Assembly (NCBI GenBank): GCA_014376655.1
Contig: JACMRC010000439.1
Span: 1 to 10,164 of the forward strand
Reading direction: 5' to 3'
Origin: Mucilaginibacter sp.
Lineage (GTDB): Bacteria; Bacteroidota; Bacteroidia; Sphingobacteriales; Sphingobacteriaceae
Length of the DNA stretch: 10,164 nucleotides
Part shown: piece by piece, positions 6,601 to 10,164 of the stretch
Numbering within the stretch: the first letter of the stretch is position 1
Layout of the letters: each line of letters begins with the position of its first letter
Notes under the pieces: model-generated
Seen by the model: the letters and a program-made list of their open reading frames with translations, nothing else
What the model was told of the DNA's origin: nothing
The model's database searches: none
Made by a program: the position numbers and the translations under genes

Positions 6601-7462
6601 TGCGGTAATTATTGCCCGCCAAATAACAAACCCGCTAAGTTTTATACAACAAAGCTTAAGTAAAACTATTTACGGCAAAAAGAACGAGCCGATAAAATGG
6701 GACCGCGATGATGAGATAGGTGCCCTGGTGACGGAATACAACACCATGATAGCCGCCTTAGAGCATAGTGCAGCGCGGCTGGCACAATCAGAACGGGAAA
6801 CCGCGTGGCGCGAAATGGCTAAGCAGGTTGCGCATGAAATTAAGAACCCGTTAACTCCATTAAAATTAGGCTTACAGCTATTAGAGAAATCATGGCGCGA
6901 AAAAGACCCTAAGTTCGATCAAAAGTTTGAGCGTTTTAGTAAATCGTTTGTTGAGCAGATAGAGAGTTTATCGCAAATTGCATCAGAGTTTTCGGCCTTT
7001 GCAAAAATGCCCGACACCCGCATGGAGCGCTTTAACGTTTTTGATGTGACAAACCAAGCTGTTACCATTTTTAAACAAATGGATAATTTTAACATCATTT
7101 ATAAAACACCCGAAACACCGTTTTTTATTAATGCGGATAAAGACCAGATATTACGCTGTTTTAACAATCTGTTTAAAAATGCCATTGAAGCCATGCCGCC
7201 CGGTAGATTTGGCTTATTAGAAATTAACAGTGAAATTACAGACACCGATATCTTGCTAACCGTTAAAGATAATGGCAACGGCATACCCGAAAGCACGCGT
7301 GAAAAAATATTCGAACCGAATTTTACCACCAAAAGCTCGGGCACAGGGCTTGGGCTTGCGTTTGTTAAAAACTCTATTGAACACGCCGGTGGCAAAGTAT
7401 GGTTTAAAACCGAGCAGGGCGTGGGCACAACTTTCTTCCTGCAATTGCCCCGAACTGTTTAA
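3698..7462 (+). CDS. Large NtrY-like membrane sensor histidine kinase (12 predicted membrane spans, HAMP)
   Basis: A 1254-residue inner-membrane sensor kinase. Hydrophobic segments fall near residues 9-27, 209-229, 237-255, 288-304, 320-338, 360-383, 398-416, 422-436, 448-465, 724-748, 778-799 and 953-974. Basic loops at 304-317, 436-446 and 749-777 fit cytoplasmic positions, leaving extracytoplasmic regions at about 28-207, 466-722 and 800-950. HAMP spans about 971-1025. The H-box AHEIKNPLTP has His1046, followed by an NtrY-like EFSAFAKMP (1097-1105), N-box NNLFKNAIEA (Asn1157, Asn1161), DNGNGIP (1191-1197) and GTGLGL (1215-1220). All catalytic elements are intact. Start is TTG at 3698, keeping basic residues before the first span; an in-frame stop lies at 3680-3682, and ATG 3725 is the alternative. 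No response regulator is adjacent; the signal is unknown. Confidence 0.9.
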   Translation: MSYAGKIRLMLALLGASLLLTAIIVRSTYTSAINLTQTAKMLEDNLNKKEGYINRAVNTPAGLNRFKNLHNNNEDGLKCLQEFTTNRNIKVMTFKGNTLTYWSDITYIPDRPTDIKNGYSFINKVNGHYEAIKKSDGDFSVIFLIPVKINYGVQNRYLQNTFSPDLLKDNNIDIADFTDGNTYAIHSLTDIYLFSVKEIRNEVNYRFFYFELVIWLLTFIVICILVQNICFYLANNGHLLLSFILLALFIVCVRFVNLEYNWPNFTYRLEIFGPKLYTANKVFPSLGDLCMNILMFSWLTAYLYRQRFKLIKQLPGKAWGYVLITGFIIIQIAVSTQLLKIFYGLVVHSNINFDVNNVLSLSVYSFCGILMLCFSFFIFYLLNEVFLTVCVRLQVPPKHQLILLGTGILLITVYYSFYRHEFIAFYLLWSIIVVIRGYAYRYKNGKTTTFMFAGVLLICAVISSVNLNHFEEKKENQLRKSLVKKLEVPNDANAEYLFKKLEQRITTDPIIIRYFSDTLHNNDYLQNRFQKLYFDLYLSKYNFKIHEFDPSGQPLSADKNYQLDVFKDMVLYSAIKIANSNYFYRENESFGLKNYFAILPVIQKDKNLGSIVIELKSKAIQTSGYFPDLLVDGKATDDDAFKNYSYAFYSDDKLVAQSGNFVYEIKRDTKIKYALKTFNFKTIPVDNAPRYSPFNAYSHLIYKPTQRNLIVISKEENTIFYNVTSVTFFFVVLLAFSMVTLAASWAWLRIKILTITNNKIKWGIKITLDKTLYKTRIQFSMVFAVVVTLILVGIITYISISAQYQAQQEKMIRDKIIKIIDVFENGLFDKYMTHITEQSLVAFDALATSYSSDLALFDSHGALLSNGSLSVTTQPRIYDYGLIARHMNAKAFLKLNSEHRSEYISDEVIGGLNYKTVYAPLRNTKGEIIAYLQLPYFSNEYDYKERIGSLLNMMINIYALIFIAIGLFAVIIARQITNPLSFIQQSLSKTIYGKKNEPIKWDRDDEIGALVTEYNTMIAALEHSAARLAQSERETAWREMAKQVAHEIKNPLTPLKLGLQLLEKSWREKDPKFDQKFERFSKSFVEQIESLSQIASEFSAFAKMPDTRMERFNVFDVTNQAVTIFKQMDNFNIIYKTPETPFFINADKDQILRCFNNLFKNAIEAMPPGRFGLLEINSEITDTDILLTVKDNGNGIPESTREKIFEPNFTTKSSGTGLGLAFVKNSIEHAGGKVWFKTEQGVGTTFFLQLPRTV

Positions 7463-7501
7463 TGTTTTTATGCTTTAGCCTGCAAATAGTTGCCTAAACG
7501 C

Positions 7502-7537
7502 TTGCATAATATTCATTAAAACTTTTCGTTATATTTA
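7502..7537 (+). promoter_or_regulatory. Possible promoter of the secreted TPR-like gene
   Basis: TATATTTA at 7530-7537 differs from the TAnnTTTG -7 consensus only in the last base and ends 27 bases before the TTG start. A TTG at 7502-7504 could be the -33 element, but the 25-base spacing is longer than usual. A weak candidate. Confidence 0.3.
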
Positions 7538-7564
7538 CCTTAATTAATCTAACACGAAAAAATC

Positions 7565-8197
7565 TTGACGAGATTTACTTTACTTCTGGCTTTTTGCATA
7601 CTAAGTTTAACAGCATCGGCACAATTTTGGAAGCGTAAACCCAAAGCACCCCAACCCGAAATAGAAGCGGCACCACCAGCATTTTCCATAGTAAGTGCTT
7701 TTAGTTTAAGTGCTGCTGTAATAGATATAGTTAACATACGATTAACCCGTTCTGATTACCAGCTTGAATTGGCCGAAGAGGCCATGTTAAAAGAAGCTAA
7801 GCATAATATGCGATTCAGGATATATAATTTGGCCAGCTATAACTTTAGCGACCTGGCCGGTTTGTACTTACAGCAAAACAGGTTTTCTGAAGCTAAATGG
7901 TACTTATTACAAAGTAATGCCATTGCCCGCCAGGCCGAAAACACCAGGCATATTTTAGATAATTTAGCGCTATTAGCAGATATTAAAATCACCATTGGCG
8001 AAACAGCCCTGGCTATGGTAGACTTGCAAGAGGCCCATGATGTTTCCATAGCAAAAGGCATGTTAACAGATCTTACTACTATCGACAAAAAAATAAAATA
8101 CCTGCAAACCAATAAACTCATTGCTGCAAAAGTAGCGCTACGCTATGCTAATACAGTTGAAATAGCAAATGCTAAAGCCGCAGCTACGGTAAATTAA
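7565..8197 (+). CDS. Secreted TPR-like protein of unknown function
   Basis: A 210-residue protein with a clear N-terminal signal peptide, MTRFTLLLAFCILSLTASAQ, with likely cleavage after ASAQ, so it should be periplasmic or surface-exposed. A basic, Pro-rich linker (residues 22-39) follows. Residues about 90-122 (FSDLAGLYLQQNRFSEAKWYLLQ) and 130-163 (LALLADIKITIGETALAMVDLQEA) look like two tetratricopeptide-type helix pairs, which usually bind proteins; the C-terminus is Ala-rich and helical. The only start compatible with the signal peptide is TTG at 7565, because an in-frame stop lies at 7550-7552. It lies 102 bases after the kinase gene with no evident terminator between them, so partial co-transcription is possible. 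I do not recognise a named family and assign no function. Confidence 0.75.
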   Translation: MTRFTLLLAFCILSLTASAQFWKRKPKAPQPEIEAAPPAFSIVSAFSLSAAVIDIVNIRLTRSDYQLELAEEAMLKEAKHNMRFRIYNLASYNFSDLAGLYLQQNRFSEAKWYLLQSNAIARQAENTRHILDNLALLADIKITIGETALAMVDLQEAHDVSIAKGMLTDLTTIDKKIKYLQTNKLIAAKVALRYANTVEIANAKAAATVN

Positions 8198-8392
8198 ATC
8201 CGGTTTTATAACATTTTCGTAAAATACTTATCGCAATAGCAAAACAGTAAAACATTATTGTAATATTGTTACTTGTTATTAGTCTTATATATAGGAGATG
8301 GTTTTACTGTCTCTTTATTTTTACAATTTAAATAATAGGCACAAGTATTGATGTACCCAATAAGAACACCCGAATTAACATTAGTAAAAGAT

Positions 8393-10164
8393 ATGTTTAA
8401 AAGATTTTATTTTGTGCTGGCCCTTGGCGCCGCACTGGCCTGCAAGGCAGCGCCTGCCAAAACTGTTAACGTACCAGGTTCAAATAACCTGGAGCCAACC
8501 GAGCAGCAAAGCATGATCTGCAAAACGGTAGCCAAGTTTATATCGCAATACAACTATAAAAAGGTTGAGTTGAACGATTCGTTATCGGCAGTGATATATG
8601 ACCGCTATATAAAAAGTTTGGACGAAGGGCATAATTACCTTATCGCGTCAGACATCAAAGATTTTGATAAATACAAAAATTCATTATCTGACGATATAAA
8701 AAATGGCAACCTGAATGATATCTACTATATCTTCAATGTGTTCCAAAAACGATATACCGAGCGTATTAAATACTCTATAGCACAATTAGATAAGACCTTT
8801 GATTTTACACAAAAAGAATCATTTACTTATGATCGTGCTAACCTGCCATGGGTAGCAACCGAAACGGACATGAATACCGAGTGGAGCAAACGTGTAAAAT
8901 ATGATATGCTTAACTTAACCTTAGCCAGCACAGATATGGTTAAGAACAAAGAGAAGTTGAAAAAACGTTATGAGGACCTGCTATTGCAAAACAATAAGCT
9001 AAACACTAACGATGTGTTCCAGATTTTCATGGACGATTTTACCAACGCTATTGATCCGCACACTAATTATTTCGACCCGTTCCATGCAGCGCAGTTTAAC
9101 ATGGAGATGTCAAGATCATTACAGGGCATTGGCGCTACATTAGAAACTAAAAACGAATACATAGGCATACAGGCACTTGTACCGGGCGGCCCTGCCGATA
9201 AAAGCCACCAGATAAACGTTGGCGACCGCATATTGGCTGTTGCACAAGGTAAAGACGGCGAGTTTCAGGATATAATAGGCTGGCGTATTGATAACGCTAT
9301 TAAATTGATCCGTGGCACTAAGGGAACATTGGTTAAGTTAAAAATACTTCCGCAGGGTAAAACCGCCGGTGATCAGCCTAAAATTGTGGAGATCGTTCGT
9401 GAGAAGATTGTTTTGAAGGACCAGTTGGTTAAACAGGAAATTAAAACATATAACAATAACGGCAAAGCCTATAAAATTGGCGTAATTAACGTACCTGCTT
9501 TTTATGCTGATTTTGCTGCACATCGTGCCGGCGACCCTAACTACCAAAGCACTACCCGCGATATGCGTTTAGCTATTGACACCCTTAAGCGTGCCGGCGT
9601 AGATGGCATTGTAGTTGACCTTCGTCAAAATGGCGGTGGTGCTTTAGATGAGGCTATATCGCTAACCGGCTTATTTATTAAAACCGGCCCTGTAGTACAG
9701 GTTAGAGATACCCGTAACGAGATTGATGCACAAAAAGACGAAGATCCGTCTATAGCTTACAGCGGGCCAATGGCTGTGTTGATAGATCGTTTCAGCGCAT
9801 CGGCTTCCGAAATTTTTGCCGGTGCCATACAAGATTATGGCCGTGGTTTAATAATAGGCACACAATCATACGGTAAAGGCACAGTACAAAACCAACTCGA
9901 CCTGGATAAGATCATTACGCCATCTGTTGCCGAGCAATTAGGTTTAACAAAATCTAAAACAGTATCAACCGGTAGCGAAAACATGTTTGGTCAGTTAAAT
10001 TTAACTATCGCTAAATTTTACCGTATCAGTGGTAACTCAACACAACATAAAGGTGTAATTCCTGACATCTCGTTCCCGTCATTAATTCCTTTAGATAAAT
10101 ATGGTGAGGATACCGAGCCATCTGCTTTACCATTTGACATTATCCCTAAAAGCGATTATGTTAA
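8393..10164 (+). CDS. prc: Tail-specific (C-terminal processing) protease, S41 family, Prc/Tsp type (partial, 3' end missing)
   Basis: The first 590 residues of an exported serine protease; the frame is still open at the window edge. The N-terminus MFKRFYFVLALGAALACKAAPA is a signal peptide (Cys17 sits in a non-standard lipobox, so lipidation is uncertain). An N-terminal helical region contains DPHTNYFDPF near residue 221, as in Prc. A PDZ domain spans about 240-320 (GIGATLETKNEYIGIQALVP, then GDRILAV). The S41 core has DGIVVDLRQNGGGALDEA, Ser470 in FSASASEIFAGA and Lys495 in YGKGTVQ, 25 residues apart as in the Prc Ser-Lys dyad. Such proteases degrade or trim envelope proteins; the substrate here is unknown. 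ATG 8393 is preferred over in-frame ATG 8351 because it gives a normal signal peptide. No clear -7 box was seen upstream. Confidence 0.93.
   Translation, partial: MFKRFYFVLALGAALACKAAPAKTVNVPGSNNLEPTEQQSMICKTVAKFISQYNYKKVELNDSLSAVIYDRYIKSLDEGHNYLIASDIKDFDKYKNSLSDDIKNGNLNDIYYIFNVFQKRYTERIKYSIAQLDKTFDFTQKESFTYDRANLPWVATETDMNTEWSKRVKYDMLNLTLASTDMVKNKEKLKKRYEDLLLQNNKLNTNDVFQIFMDDFTNAIDPHTNYFDPFHAAQFNMEMSRSLQGIGATLETKNEYIGIQALVPGGPADKSHQINVGDRILAVAQGKDGEFQDIIGWRIDNAIKLIRGTKGTLVKLKILPQGKTAGDQPKIVEIVREKIVLKDQLVKQEIKTYNNNGKAYKIGVINVPAFYADFAAHRAGDPNYQSTTRDMRLAIDTLKRAGVDGIVVDLRQNGGGALDEAISLTGLFIKTGPVVQVRDTRNEIDAQKDEDPSIAYSGPMAVLIDRFSASASEIFAGAIQDYGRGLIIGTQSYGKGTVQNQLDLDKIITPSVAEQLGLTKSKTVSTGSENMFGQLNLTIAKFYRISGNSTQHKGVIPDISFPSLIPLDKYGEDTEPSALPFDIIPKSDYV

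Noticed and set aside
7256..7478. Overlapping open frames on both strands at the kinase 3' end
   Set aside because: They shadow the highly conserved ATP-binding domain of the kinase and have no domain signal of their own.
7475..7496. Terminator after the kinase gene
   Set aside because: TTTAG/CTAAA and GCAA/TTGC can pair, but only with a three-base bulge, and no T-run follows.
8351..8392. Earlier ATG for the tail-specific protease
   Set aside because: It would add 14 residues before the signal peptide, giving an unusually long N-region; ATG 8393 gives a standard signal sequence. Not fully excluded.

Overview
The window looks like chromosomal DNA of a Bacteroidota bacterium, most likely from the Sphingobacteriaceae (Mucilaginibacter/Pedobacter type). 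The reasons are a TAnnTTTG-type -7 promoter box, little Shine-Dalgarno signal, moderate A+T, a signal peptide ending in ASAQ, long multi-domain membrane kinases, and the FolE/PTPS, FabD and futalosine-pathway gene content. The genus is an inference. No insertion sequence, phage, CRISPR, rRNA or tRNA gene was seen.

Layout. The left end (1-1034) reads on the minus strand: mqnB (futalosine hydrolase) followed by mqnD (1,4-dihydroxy-6-naphthoate synthase, cut by the window edge), two steps of the futalosine route to menaquinone. A 540-base divergent region (1035-1574) follows and is rich in short phased repeats. To its right on the plus strand come a pterin synthase of the PTPS/QueD family and folE, only 9 bases apart, which act in sequence on GTP. 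A GC-rich palindromic element (2649-2744) separates them from fabD, which supplies malonyl-ACP for fatty acid synthesis and ends in a clear intrinsic terminator (3637-3665). Then come a 1254-residue NtrY-like sensor kinase with about 12 membrane spans, a small secreted TPR-like protein of unknown function, and the beginning of a tail-specific (Prc/CtpA-type, S41) protease that runs off the right end.

The genes are mostly housekeeping. The less expected content is in the non-coding DNA and in the kinase. (1) Nine identical ATCACA cores, spaced 10-11 bp, lie between the two divergent genes. (2) GCAAACT heptads occur upstream of both divergent genes, each oriented toward its gene and each exactly 9 bases before a -7-like box. 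(3) A perfect 15-bp palindrome abuts the better promoter. (4) The element before fabD has four segments that can pair in two alternative ways. (5) The kinase has three predicted extracytoplasmic regions and no response regulator beside it. No new enzymatic or defence system is supported by this sequence.
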